From Mycobacterium decipiens (lineage in GTDB: Bacteria > Actinomycetota > Actinomycetes > Mycobacteriales > Mycobacteriaceae), in the NCBI RefSeq assembly GCF_963853665.1, contig NZ_OY970459.1, positions 1,426,001 through 1,490,000 on the forward strand: 64,000 nt of DNA, read 5' to 3'. Below the pieces are notes generated by a model. The model had not been told where the DNA came from. It did no database searches and was given only the letters and a program-made list of their open reading frames with translations. This document shows positions 19,260-27,611 of the stretch, piece by piece. The position numbers and the translations under genes are program-made. How positions within the stretch are numbered: position 1 is the stretch's first letter; every line of letters starts with the position of its first letter.

Positions 19260-20969
19260 TCAGGTCAGGTGGCGACTTCGCCATCGGGCGAAGCGGCCCG
19301 TCGGCAACTGAATCGCGGCCATCACCGCGCTCATCGAGGATGCCACCGACTTCGCCCGCGCCTTGGGCTCGGCGACCGGAGGGCGATCGCCTTCCCACCA
19401 CGTCGGCTCCAACAGCGCCGACACCACCGGAATCGCTCGGTCAACGCTGCTGTGCCCCCACTCGCATGCGCGGTCGATCGCCGCGACGGAGGGAGCCAGG
19501 TTCGCCGGCGACAGTGTCGGCGCGAAGCGGACGAGGTGGTCGGCGTAGGGCGCGTTGCGTAGCATCTGCAGCTGGATTGCCTGGGTGATCGGGACCAGCC
19601 AGAGGTGTCGCGGGTCCCATTGTGGGTGGAAGCAGTCGAACGCCAGATAGCACGCGTTGCGGCTGCCGAGCTTGCCATCGCGGACGCGTTTCCACGCCAG
19701 TTCGACCGGGACGTTGCTGGCCGCACCGCCGTCGACGAGCGCCGCGATGTCGTTGTCGTCGCACAGGGCGTCCAGGAGCGGGACCATAGCGGGGTCGCTC
19801 GTCTCGTGGTGCAGCACACCGGGGATTGCGGACGAGAATGACACCGCGTCGACCAGATTGAGGTCGCGCGTTGGGTCGTCCCCGCCGAGGACGACCGCCT
19901 TGACCACCCGCGAGTCGATAAACGCGGCGGCCTGCCAGAGGCGGGCCGCCACCTGTGGGCCGATGCCGATCGGTAAGTGCGGGATGAACCGCAATCGCAG
20001 TGCCGCTAGCTCTTCGCGGCGAAACCTTGAGGGCAAGGCATCAAAAGACCGCTTGCGCACACCGGCGACCACCGCCTCGAAGGGGATGGCCAGGTCCGAC
20101 ATGCGCATCGGTTCCCCGTCCTCGCGACCGAACATGGCATGGGCGAACTGATTGAAGCGCAGCGAGAACATGCCGGCGAGGCCGTGGCGGCGGCGCAGCC
20201 GTTCGGGCCCGAGGATGGCTCGGTAGGACACTGTTTTCGCCCAGTCGACGTATTCCTCGATGGGCACCGGCAGGGTGCGGCCGACAACGGCGGCGATGAT
20301 CCCCCCGAACGACGAACCGAGCATGTAGTCGGGCACCTGGCCAGCCTCTAGCACCCGTTGCATGCCACCGATGTAGACGAAACCCGCACCGCCGCCGCCG
20401 CCGAGGACCGTGACGAGTTTCTTGTAGCCGACCTCCGCGTCCAGTTCGGCCGGGGAGAGGTCGTTCCGGTGGCGCTCGATCAGTACCTGGCGTTGCTCGT
20501 CTTGATCGTCGACCAGACGCTCCAGCACGTCTCGGGCCGTAGTCAGGGCGGTGACCGGATCTCGCTGCGCGCGCAGTGGTTCGTGCAGGGCATCGGTGAC
20601 CCTGGATCGCCACGGCGCGATTTCGGCGCCGACCGAGAGGTCCCCGCGCCCGCGGCTCCCGCCCGGACCCGCGGCCCCCGGTTCGAAGTCGGCGAGTCTG
20701 GCGAAATTCAGGATGTACCGCAGCCTGCGCAGCTGCTCGCCGCTCAGTAGGTCCGGCGCGGCCAGGTGGTGCCGGACCAGCCGGTTCTCCATTTTTTGCA
20801 GCAACAGCGCCGGCTCGGCCGATGGCAGCTCGACCGTGTCGATGGACGCATCGGCGGCTTCGCCGTCGAGAGCCGCATCCTCGAACCCCTCGATTTCCCC
20901 GGCGAGGTCGAGCGCGGCCCCGCTGCGCCCGAAGCGGGTGCGCACCGCGTCGGCGAAGGGGATCTGCAT
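19260..20969 (-). CDS. Patatin-like phospholipase
   Basis: A 569-residue protein with a patatin core in the middle: oxyanion-hole glycine run VLGGGGGAGF, the nucleophile elbow GSSFGG (Ser220) and the catalytic aspartate in ALVDGGAASN, a Ser-Asp dyad. It should hydrolyse acyl esters of phospholipids or other lipids. The first about 180 residues are an uncharacterised helical extension. Size and content resemble Rv3091 of M. tuberculosis, from recollection. ATG at 20969 is preferred; a TTG at 20978 adds three residues. It follows an SPFH membrane protein by 18 bases on the same strand, so the two form an operon. Confidence 0.88.
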   Translation of the reverse strand: MQIPFADAVRTRFGRSGAALDLAGEIEGFEDAALDGEAADASIDTVELPSAEPALLLQKMENRLVRHHLAAPDLLSGEQLRRLRYILNFARLADFEPGAAGPGGSRGRGDLSVGAEIAPWRSRVTDALHEPLRAQRDPVTALTTARDVLERLVDDQDEQRQVLIERHRNDLSPAELDAEVGYKKLVTVLGGGGGAGFVYIGGMQRVLEAGQVPDYMLGSSFGGIIAAVVGRTLPVPIEEYVDWAKTVSYRAILGPERLRRRHGLAGMFSLRFNQFAHAMFGREDGEPMRMSDLAIPFEAVVAGVRKRSFDALPSRFRREELAALRLRFIPHLPIGIGPQVAARLWQAAAFIDSRVVKAVVLGGDDPTRDLNLVDAVSFSSAIPGVLHHETSDPAMVPLLDALCDDNDIAALVDGGAASNVPVELAWKRVRDGKLGSRNACYLAFDCFHPQWDPRHLWLVPITQAIQLQMLRNAPYADHLVRFAPTLSPANLAPSVAAIDRACEWGHSSVDRAIPVVSALLEPTWWEGDRPPVAEPKARAKSVASSMSAVMAAIQLPTGRFARWRSRHLT

Positions 20970-20987
20970 GAGGACCAATCTTGGCGG

Positions 20988-21875
20988 CTACCGCCCAGTC
21001 ACCGGAACGGTGGGTAGCGCCGAGCTGCCCGGCCAGCAACCCAGCGGGCTGATGCCCTTGTTGATCGCCGCCGTAATGCAGTTCTGCACCACAACGTTCG
21101 GGTCGTTGCTGATCGAGCGGGACAGGATCTCGTTGGCCCTGGCCTGGGCCTCGGCGGTCCGCTGGGCCTCAAGCGCGATCGAGGTCTGCGCGCGTTGCTG
21201 GTTGAGCTGGTTGATCTTGTCCTCGGTGCTCTGGTCGTACTGGATGGTGGGCACGTTGACGTCGAAGATGTCGACCTGGCCACCCACGTCCTGGCGCAGG
21301 ATATCGGCGGCGCGCTTGGCGAGCGAAGGTAGCGGGGAGACGTCGAGGTTTCGCGGGTCCAGCGGGTTGAAGCCGGCGAACACCTCGTTGAGCGCCACCG
21401 ACAGGTTGCGTTCGATCAAGTTGACGCGCACGTTGTCGAACGTCTTGTACTGCTGGAACAGTTCGGGGGCAGCGGCCTGCTTGAGTTGCCAGCGGATGCT
21501 CACGTCGGCCAGGGCGGTGGATTGGTTGCCCAGCCGCACGGTGATGCGGTGGTCGCTGTTGCCTTCCTTGACGTACTTGTCGATCTGCACCGCGCCGTCC
21601 ATTTGGTGGGTCATCTGCCAGGGCCATTTTCCGTGGAAGCCGTTGTTCAGGCTCACTCCGGTGGGGCGGCCGAAGGTGGTCACGATCGCGAACTGGCGGG
21701 TGCCGACGATGGTGAAGCAGCCCCAGAAGAAGAACACGGCGGCTGCTGCCAGGGCGGCTATCGTCACCATTTTGCCGCGGCCGCGCGCAGTGTCATCGGA
21801 GGTGAGTTGCCAGACCAACGCGGCGACACCGGCGATGATCAAGCACATCACGATAAACACGATCTGCCATGTCAT
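20988..21875 (-). CDS. SPFH/band-7 domain membrane protein
   Basis: A 295-residue protein with two N-terminal membrane spans (about 4-24 and 37-57), then an SPFH/prohibitin domain starting IVGTRQFAIVTTFGRP and ending in a Q/A-rich helix (INQLNQQRAQTSIALEAQRTAEAQA). Such proteins oligomerise and organise membrane microdomains or act as chaperones for membrane proteases. AAGGAG lies 7 bases before the ATG at 21875. It is first in an operon with the patatin-like phospholipase, which suggests a local role in membrane-lipid turnover; this is inference. Confidence 0.88.
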   Translation of the reverse strand: MTWQIVFIVMCLIIAGVAALVWQLTSDDTARGRGKMVTIAALAAAAVFFFWGCFTIVGTRQFAIVTTFGRPTGVSLNNGFHGKWPWQMTHQMDGAVQIDKYVKEGNSDHRITVRLGNQSTALADVSIRWQLKQAAAPELFQQYKTFDNVRVNLIERNLSVALNEVFAGFNPLDPRNLDVSPLPSLAKRAADILRQDVGGQVDIFDVNVPTIQYDQSTEDKINQLNQQRAQTSIALEAQRTAEAQARANEILSRSISNDPNVVVQNCITAAINKGISPLGCWPGSSALPTVPVTGR

Positions 21876-21924
21876 TCCTGGACTCCTTCTGCTGGCTTGT
21901 TTAGAGGAAGATTAGGCTGCGGCC

Positions 21925-22326
21925 ATGTCAATCGACCGTGCCGCGCTCGTCGCGGGCAGTGTTCGACTTGCGTCGGGCATCTCGTTTCTCGTCGATCCCG
22001 TCCGCGCGAACCGGCTGTGGGGAGGGGACCGGAATGAGTCGTCGGCGACCGCGCGACTGTTGTTGCGGTCCATGGGTTACCGCGACGCACTGATCGGTGG
22101 ATTGCTTGCGGCGGCGGCGCTGCGCGGCAAGAATACCCGCGGCTGGTTCCTCGCCTCGGCTGGCGCCGATGCGGCCGACCTGCTCGGCGGACTCAGCGTC
22201 CACCGCGAGATGCGGCCGTCACAACTCATCGGCCTCGGCGGCGCCGTGATCGGGATCGGCGTTGGACTCTGGGGCGCGGCGCGCCCGACCACCCGAGCGG
22301 GCTCGCCGGACCTCGAGGTCGGTTGA
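21925..22326 (+). CDS. Small membrane protein, DUF4267-like
   Basis: A 133-residue protein with three or four hydrophobic segments (about 8-24, 50-68, 75-90 and 100-120). The pattern RNESSATARLLLRSMGYRDALIGG resembles the DUF4267 family of small membrane proteins with unknown role. The start at 21925 is the first ATG of the frame and clears the divergent SPFH gene by 49 bases. It is followed closely by a convergent TetR gene. Function unknown. Confidence 0.7.
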   Translation: MSIDRAALVAGSVRLASGISFLVDPVRANRLWGGDRNESSATARLLLRSMGYRDALIGGLLAAAALRGKNTRGWFLASAGADAADLLGGLSVHREMRPSQLIGLGGAVIGIGVGLWGAARPTTRAGSPDLEVG

Positions 22327-22349
22327 CGCTCGCGCGCCGAACAACGGCA

Positions 22350-22952
22350 CTACCGCCGTGGCCAGGGGAGCGCTTGGTCGATCAGCGTCTCAGCTGCCGC
22401 GTGAGCCCGCGCCCATGGCCATGATTCGGCCATCGACGTGGTTAGTGCGGCCGCACCTTCGTAAAGAACGGCGAGCTGGGTGGCCAGAGAGTGCGGATCG
22501 GCCGCGCCGGCCTGCTTGGCCAGTTCGGTGAGTGCATCGATGAAGTTCCGCTTGTTGGCAAGAACGATCTGTTGAATGTTTGGCATGGATCCCGCTGCCT
22601 CCACGGCTGCGTTGTGGAACGGGCAGCCCCGCGTTGGCGATCCACCCGCACCAGGAACCTCGAAGAGGGCCAGTAGCCGCTCGCGCGGGGTTTGGTCGGT
22701 GACCGGGACCCCGGATTGGATCGGATTCCCGACGCGTTGCTCGATGCTGCGCAGGTACGCCTCCACCACCGCCGCTTTGCTCGGAAAGTGTTGGTAAAGA
22801 GTACGTTTGGATACCGAGGATTCGGCTGCAAGTCGTTCAACGCCGGTAGCGTTGATGCCCTCCCGATAGAACAACTCGGCCGCGGCGTCCAGGATGCGCT
22901 GGCGGGCACCACGGCCGCCCTTGCCGCTCGTGCGCTGCCTGATCACCACCAA
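22350..22952 (-). CDS. TetR-family repressor divergent from an SDR
   Basis: A 200-residue TetR/AcrR regulator. The N-terminal helix-turn-helix reads RILDAAAELFYREGINATGV...VSKRTLYQHFPSKAAVVEAYL (about 18-67). The C-terminal ligand domain contains RGCPFHNAAVEAAG, a cysteine-containing block also seen in YxaF/LmrA-type repressors. Start is uncertain among TTG at 22952 and GTG at 22949 or 22946. Two near-palindromic operators in the 85-base gap to the divergent SDR gene imply that it controls itself and that SDR. Confidence 0.88.
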   Translation of the reverse strand: MVVIRQRTSGKGGRGARQRILDAAAELFYREGINATGVERLAAESSVSKRTLYQHFPSKAAVVEAYLRSIEQRVGNPIQSGVPVTDQTPRERLLALFEVPGAGGSPTRGCPFHNAAVEAAGSMPNIQQIVLANKRNFIDALTELAKQAGAADPHSLATQLAVLYEGAAALTTSMAESWPWARAHAAAETLIDQALPWPRR

Positions 22953-22953
22953 A

Positions 22954-22971
22954 GTATACCGGCCGGTTTAC
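22954..22971. promoter_or_regulatory. TetR operator copy 1
   Basis: GTATACCGGCCGGTTTAC is an 18-base near-palindrome with core ACCGGCCGGT and one mismatched pair. It abuts the TetR start codon and shares its pattern GTAnACCGnnCGGTTTAC with the copy 55 bases away. Confidence 0.7.
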
Positions 22972-23008
22972 ATCGGGCGTCAAGTGGCGTACCGTCGCCT
23001 GTGCAGAT

Positions 23009-23026
23009 GTACACCGTTCGGTTTAC
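23009..23026. promoter_or_regulatory. TetR operator copy 2
   Basis: GTACACCGTTCGGTTTAC has the same outer and inner half-sites as the first copy (GTA/TAC and ACCG/CGGT). It lies 11 bases before the SDR start and just upstream of its AGGAG ribosome site, a position where bound repressor would block transcription. Confidence 0.7.
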
Positions 23027-23037
23027 TAGGAGTGGAC

Positions 23038-23907
23038 ATGAAGCAACGACCGCCCGTGGTAGTGGTTACCGGCGTCTCGTCAGGAATCGGCCGGGCCATT
23101 GCGAACACCTTCGCGGCCAGGGGCTTTGAGGTGTTCGGGACCAGCCGCAATCCGCAACGGACGAAACCCATCCCCGGGGTGGAGTTGGTGGCGCTCGATG
23201 TGACCGACGCCGCGTCGGTAGCCGAGGCTGTCGCTACGGTCCTGCAACGCGCGGGTCGCATCGACATCCTGGTCAACAACGCCGGAGTCGGGGTCCTCGG
23301 TGCCGCCGAGGAGAGTTCGATCACCCAGGCGCGAGGGCTCTTCGACACAAACTTCTTCGGGCTGGTGCGGCTGACCCGCGAGGTGCTGCCGTATCTGCGG
23401 GCGCAGCGCAGCGGTCGGATCATCAACATCGGCTCGGTGTTGGGTATCTTGCCGGCGCCGTACGCCGCGTTGTATGCGGCCTCAAAGCATGCGGTCGAGG
23501 GCTATTCGGAATCACTGGATCATGAAACCCGCGAATTCGGCGTGCGGGTCTCGGTCGTCGAACCCGCCTACACCAACACCTCTTTCGAAACCAACGCTAC
23601 CGATGCGGATTCACCGATCGACAGCTACGCGACCACTCGTGAGCGCATTCGACACGTCCTCACCGAGGCGGTGCGCGTTGGGGACGATCCGGAGGTGGTC
23701 GCACAGGTCGTCGTCAAGGCGGCGACCAGTCGTGCGCCGAGGTTGCGCTATCCGGCCGGACCACTGGCGCGCCGGCTGTCGCTGCTGCGCAGGTTCGCTC
23801 CCTCCGCGCTGGTAGACAAGGGAATTCGCAAAGCCAACAAGTTGACAACGACGTCGAGACCGCTCCATGCCCGTTCATCGGAGGTGGGTTCGGTAGGGGT
23901 GTCATGA
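23038..23907 (+). CDS. Short-chain dehydrogenase/reductase under TetR control
   Basis: A 289-residue classical SDR with cofactor motif TGVSSGIG near residue 12, NNAG, and active-site YAASKHAVEG. The substrate is not predictable. ATG at 23038 is preceded by AGGAG at 23028 and by the second operator; the frame is open upstream to 22894 but this lies over the divergent TetR gene. The adjacent repressor and paired operators suggest induction by the substrate or another small molecule. An LLM oxidoreductase follows 77 bases downstream on the same strand. Confidence 0.9.
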   Translation: MKQRPPVVVVTGVSSGIGRAIANTFAARGFEVFGTSRNPQRTKPIPGVELVALDVTDAASVAEAVATVLQRAGRIDILVNNAGVGVLGAAEESSITQARGLFDTNFFGLVRLTREVLPYLRAQRSGRIINIGSVLGILPAPYAALYAASKHAVEGYSESLDHETREFGVRVSVVEPAYTNTSFETNATDADSPIDSYATTRERIRHVLTEAVRVGDDPEVVAQVVVKAATSRAPRLRYPAGPLARRLSLLRRFAPSALVDKGIRKANKLTTTSRPLHARSSEVGSVGVS

Positions 23908-23984
23908 CACCCGCGCCCGCATGCGGTTGACTGTGATCGTCACGTATTGACCTGCCCGGCAGAGTCGGGCTGGCCACAACCGCG

Positions 23985-24821
23985 ATGGGAGGAAGCGTGC
24001 GTTTCGGTGTCCTGACGTTTGTTACCGACGAGGGCATTGGCCCAGCCGAACTGGGTGTGGAACTTGAGCAGCGCGGGTTTGAGTCGCTGTTCGTGGCCGA
24101 GCACACTCACATCCCGGTAGACACGCAGAGCCCCTTTCCCGGTGGTGGCCCGATTCCGCCGAAGTACTACCGTCCGCTGGATCCGTTCGTGGCGTTGACC
24201 GCGGCGGCGGTCGCCACGCAGACACTGATCCTGGGCACCGGTATCGCGTTGATCCCGGAGCGGGATCCCATCGTGACGGCCAAGGAGGTTGCGTCGCTGG
24301 ATTTGGTGTCAGCCGGACGGTTTCGCTTCGGCGTGGGTGTGGGATGGCTGCGCGAAGAAGTCGCCAACCATGGCGTTGATCCCGCGGTGCGCGGACGGGT
24401 GGCTGATGAGCGGCTGCGCGCAATGATCGCGATCTGGACGCAGGAAAAGGCGGAGTTCCACGGGAAATACGTGGACTTTGACCCGATCTATTGCTGGCCG
24501 AAGCCGGTGACAAAGCCGTATCCGCCGCTGTACGTGGGCGGGGGACCGGCGAACTTTACCCGCATCAGCCAGCTGGAAGCCGGGTGGATTGCGATCACCT
24601 CGTCGCCGGAGTTGCTGTCGGGTCCGCTCGAGCGGCTGCGCGCCGTTGCCGGCCGGAACGTGCCGGTGACGGTCTGCCACTGGGGGGAAGCGACGGTGAG
24701 AGGTGTTGAGGGCTACCGGCCGCTGGGGGTGGAGCGGGTCTTGCTGGAGCTGCCGACCGAGCCGCGCGATCAGACGCGGCGGCGACTGGACGAGATAGCG
24801 TCCGAGCTAGCGCTCAATTGA
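23985..24821 (+). CDS. LLM-class F420-dependent oxidoreductase
   Basis: A 278-residue luciferase-like protein. Diagnostic parts are RFGVLTFVTDEGIGPAELG, the block FVALTAAAVATQTLILGTGI, ERDPIVTAKEVASLDLVSAGRFRFGVGVGW and PLYVGGG. These belong to the Rv2161c-type F420-dependent family; length resembles Rv3079c (about 275), which may be its counterpart. It likely reduces or oxidises an unknown small metabolite using F420H2. The start at 23985 (ATGGGAGGAAGCGTGCG) could instead be the GTG at 23998. Confidence 0.87.
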   Translation: MGGSVRFGVLTFVTDEGIGPAELGVELEQRGFESLFVAEHTHIPVDTQSPFPGGGPIPPKYYRPLDPFVALTAAAVATQTLILGTGIALIPERDPIVTAKEVASLDLVSAGRFRFGVGVGWLREEVANHGVDPAVRGRVADERLRAMIAIWTQEKAEFHGKYVDFDPIYCWPKPVTKPYPPLYVGGGPANFTRISQLEAGWIAITSSPELLSGPLERLRAVAGRNVPVTVCHWGEATVRGVEGYRPLGVERVLLELPTEPRDQTRRRLDEIASELALN

Positions 24822-24879
24822 CGGCATCGACAACGCCGGTGGCCGAAAGTCGTTCGCGTTCTGCGGGTTACATTGGGGC

Positions 24880-25266
24880 GTGGCCTTTCACTTGAATGCT
24901 GACCTCCAGGCGCGCTATCGGCGCTTTGTCGGACGTGTGCGCATGACTAGCGAGATCTGGCTGCTTGTCGGCCCCGACTTGCAGGGAGCGTGGGTCGAGT
25001 CGAACGAGTACTGCACAGGAGACGACGAGCCCATTCCCGTGCATCTGGTGTACTCCGCCGCCGCCTATGCGCGGCAGCACGCCACCGCGGAGTGGGCGTT
25101 TATGCAGCCGGCTTCGTATGATCTCCGCAAGTTCATCGACGGGCCATTGACGGGCATTCACGAGCGCGGTGATTTGTTGGGTCCGGACTTCAACGCCGAC
25201 CTGGCTGGCCTTGAGATCGAGCCCATCGACCTAGTCCGTGTCCTCCTCGGCGAGGTGGAGCCATAA
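24880..25266 (+). CDS. DUF2750-like protein
   Basis: A 128-residue soluble protein. EIWLLVGPDLQGAWVES, the aromatic AEWAFMQ block, DLRKFIDGPLTGIHERGDLLG and FNADLAGLEIEPIDLVRVL match the order of features in DUF2750 proteins, whose role is unknown. It begins with GTG at 24880. It stands alone between the LLM oxidoreductase and the convergent sulfatase gene. Confidence 0.65.
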   Translation: MAFHLNADLQARYRRFVGRVRMTSEIWLLVGPDLQGAWVESNEYCTGDDEPIPVHLVYSAAAYARQHATAEWAFMQPASYDLRKFIDGPLTGIHERGDLLGPDFNADLAGLEIEPIDLVRVLLGEVEP

Positions 25267-25280
25267 CTACAGGCGCGCAA

Positions 25281-27113
25281 CTAGCACGATCGTCGCGCCA
25301 ACCTCCCAAAGACTGCACGCACCACACCGATTGACGCGTCGGCCGGCGGCGGTTGTCGATTGGCGTACGGCCACGGCTGATTGCGTTCCGGCACGGATGC
25401 CGCACGCTGCTGTTTGAGCTGCATGCGCAGGTGCTGTCGTAGCTCGTGCAGTTCGGGGTCGGTCCACCGGTTTTCGGCCTCGATGGGGTCGGCGGTCAGG
25501 TCGTAGAGCTCCCACTGGTCGTCAAGCGGATCGGTGCGATAGGACTCGCCGCCCATCCCGTTTGTGGCAAGGTGGCGCACACCGGGTTCGGTCCAGGTGG
25601 CCGGGTCGTCGAAGGTGCGCACCAGTTTCCACAGGTGCCCCGCCCCGCCGATGGCATCGGAATCGTCGACCCGTGCGACCAGCCCCTCGAAGTTGGCCGC
25701 CACGTGGGAGGGCACCTTGATGCGTAGCGGCGCAGGCGGATTGACGGTTCGGCCCAATTGCCGAGCCGCTGCCGATGCTCCGGTGTCGCCTTCGAGCACG
25801 TTGTCGCGGGTCATCAGATAGATGGCCCGGCCCGCAACCGACTCGTCGGCCCCATCCCCGGTTACGACCGGCATCAGGTCACGGCCGGGCAGCGGATGCA
25901 CCTCGGAGAACGATTCGGCCAGGGTTGCCGCCACGACATCTACGTCAATGCCGGCCGCGCCGAGCAGCGTCGGCACCAGGTCGACGTGTGAGGTGGGCGC
26001 CGCGACCGTGCGCGGTTGTGTGGCCCGCTTGCCGATGCGGGCAATGACGAACGGCACCCTGGTCGCCTCGTCGTACAGGTTGAACCACTTCTGGTGCAGT
26101 CCGCCGTGCGCCCCAAGCAGATCGCCGTGATCGGCGGTACGGACCAGAACGGCATCGTCGGATCCGCCGTCGGTGACGGCGCGTCGCACCCGGTCGATCG
26201 GCCCATCGACCTCGGCGTGCAGCCGGTAATAGAGATCGCGGTAGCGCTGCAGGTTGCGTTCGTAGCCGCGCCTGATCGCGCGGGCCGGACCATATCCGGA
26301 GTAGTAGGCCTCCCGGAAGGCGATCTGTGCGGCCGGCTTCGTCGACAGGTCCTCGCCGGCGGTGGGCGCCGCCGGCACCGGCGGAGGGTCCAGATGGGAC
26401 GGCCGTAGTGGGCTGCGCCGCACCCACGCGGGGAACAGCACGATGTCGTGCGGGTTGACGAAGCTGGCCACTAGCAAGAACGGGCGCTTCGCTGCGGCGT
26501 CACCGGCGCGACGGCGCGCGTAGCGGTCGATCAGCCAGGCCACGACGCGATCGGCGATGAGCGGGTCGCGACGAAAACCGCTGTTGGCCAACCCCGCTCC
26601 ATGCGGCTCGGGACCCACCCACCCGGAGAAGCCGTATGGCCCAAGCGGATCGGCGTCGAGGTAGCGCTGCACGGCGGACTGGTCGATGACGCCGTCGTTG
26701 TCGTTAGTGGCCAGCGACTTGCCGGTCACCGGGTCCTGCAGGTCGGCGTGCGAGATGTGCCACTTGCCGTCGTAGTGCGTGTCGTACCCGGCCGCGCGAA
26801 ACCAGTTACCCAACGTCGGCACCTCGCCGGCCCGCAGCCATCGCAGCCGCGAATCGTCGAACCGCTTGCCGATGCCGTCGGTCTGGGTGACGCCGTGCAG
26901 ATCCGGATAGTGGCCGGTGAAGATCGTCGGGCGGCTGGGCACGCACGCCAGCGAACCGGTGTAGTGCCGGGTGAAACTGACCCCGTGCTCGTCGAACCAG
27001 CGGCGACCAGCCAGGGTGCGCTGCCGCCAGGCCAGCACATCGGCCGACTCGTACGGCGGCACCGCGCGCTCCTCGTCGGTCATCACGATGACGATGTCGG
27101 GACGGTCAGGCAT
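25281..27113 (-). CDS. Sulfatase (arylsulfatase family, Rv3077-like)
   Basis: A 610-residue alkaline-phosphatase-fold sulfatase. The N-terminal metal site is IVIVMTDEERA, the formylglycine signature is Cys57 in CVPSR, and later metal ligands lie in YDGKWHISHADL and VRTADHGDLLGAHGG. Cys57 would be oxidised to formylglycine for hydrolysis of sulfate (or phosphonate) esters. No signal peptide is visible. The size and neighbours match Rv3077. ATG at 27113 is chosen (MPDRPDIVIVMTDEE); upstream frame to 27188 overlaps the SRPBCC gene. It overlaps that gene by 8 bases and is third in a P450-SRPBCC-sulfatase operon. Confidence 0.92.
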   Translation of the reverse strand: MPDRPDIVIVMTDEERAVPPYESADVLAWRQRTLAGRRWFDEHGVSFTRHYTGSLACVPSRPTIFTGHYPDLHGVTQTDGIGKRFDDSRLRWLRAGEVPTLGNWFRAAGYDTHYDGKWHISHADLQDPVTGKSLATNDNDGVIDQSAVQRYLDADPLGPYGFSGWVGPEPHGAGLANSGFRRDPLIADRVVAWLIDRYARRRAGDAAAKRPFLLVASFVNPHDIVLFPAWVRRSPLRPSHLDPPPVPAAPTAGEDLSTKPAAQIAFREAYYSGYGPARAIRRGYERNLQRYRDLYYRLHAEVDGPIDRVRRAVTDGGSDDAVLVRTADHGDLLGAHGGLHQKWFNLYDEATRVPFVIARIGKRATQPRTVAAPTSHVDLVPTLLGAAGIDVDVVAATLAESFSEVHPLPGRDLMPVVTGDGADESVAGRAIYLMTRDNVLEGDTGASAAARQLGRTVNPPAPLRIKVPSHVAANFEGLVARVDDSDAIGGAGHLWKLVRTFDDPATWTEPGVRHLATNGMGGESYRTDPLDDQWELYDLTADPIEAENRWTDPELHELRQHLRMQLKQQRAASVPERNQPWPYANRQPPPADASIGVVRAVFGRLARRSC

Positions 27114-27582
27114 GCTGGTTCTCCAATCGGTGTGCCAGCCCGGCGAGCAGCGCGTCGGACTGCTTGGCCATGGCGCGGCCGACAACAAGTTCCGCCAGCC
27201 GAGCCAGCGGGTGGCCGCCGATTTCGACCGTGCTGGTCAAGGTGACCACGGTCACCGCGTCGGCGGGACCCGCCGGCCGCAGTGTCCAGCGGTTGGTGAC
27301 CTTGCGCAGCCGGGTGGGTAGGCCCTCGATGCGGTAGGCCAGCGCCGCCGGTGGGTCGAACTCGGTGACGCGCTCCACCAGCGCGTTGCGGCCCACCTGC
27401 ACGCGCCGAGTGGTGCCCAATTGCCCGCCGTCCGGGCCATGGGTCAACACGCACGAGTGGTCAACGCGCGCGGCCCATGAACTCAGGGCATCGAAGTCGG
27501 CCAGGACGTCCCAGATGGCTTGTGGCCGGGACGCTATCGTCCGGCTGCGGCTGATGTCGGACACCACGCCATCCAACACCAT
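27106..27582 (-). CDS. SRPBCC/polyketide-cyclase-like lipid-binding protein (Rv3076-like)
   Basis: A 158-residue START/SRPBCC-fold protein: SRTIASRPQAIWDVLADFDALSSWAARVD opens the fold, followed by the strand series around GTTRRVQVGRN and a long C-terminal helix. Such proteins form a hydrophobic cavity and may bind or cyclise lipids. The ATG at 27582 gives the length I recall for Rv3076. It lies 29 bases after the P450 gene and overlaps the sulfatase by 8, so it likely presents or modifies the same substrate. Confidence 0.85.
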   Translation of the reverse strand: MVLDGVVSDISRSRTIASRPQAIWDVLADFDALSSWAARVDHSCVLTHGPDGGQLGTTRRVQVGRNALVERVTEFDPPAALAYRIEGLPTRLRKVTNRWTLRPAGPADAVTVVTLTSTVEIGGHPLARLAELVVGRAMAKQSDALLAGLAHRLENQHA

Positions 27583-27611
27583 GGCCGGGGGTATTGCGGC
27601 GAGATTTGGCC

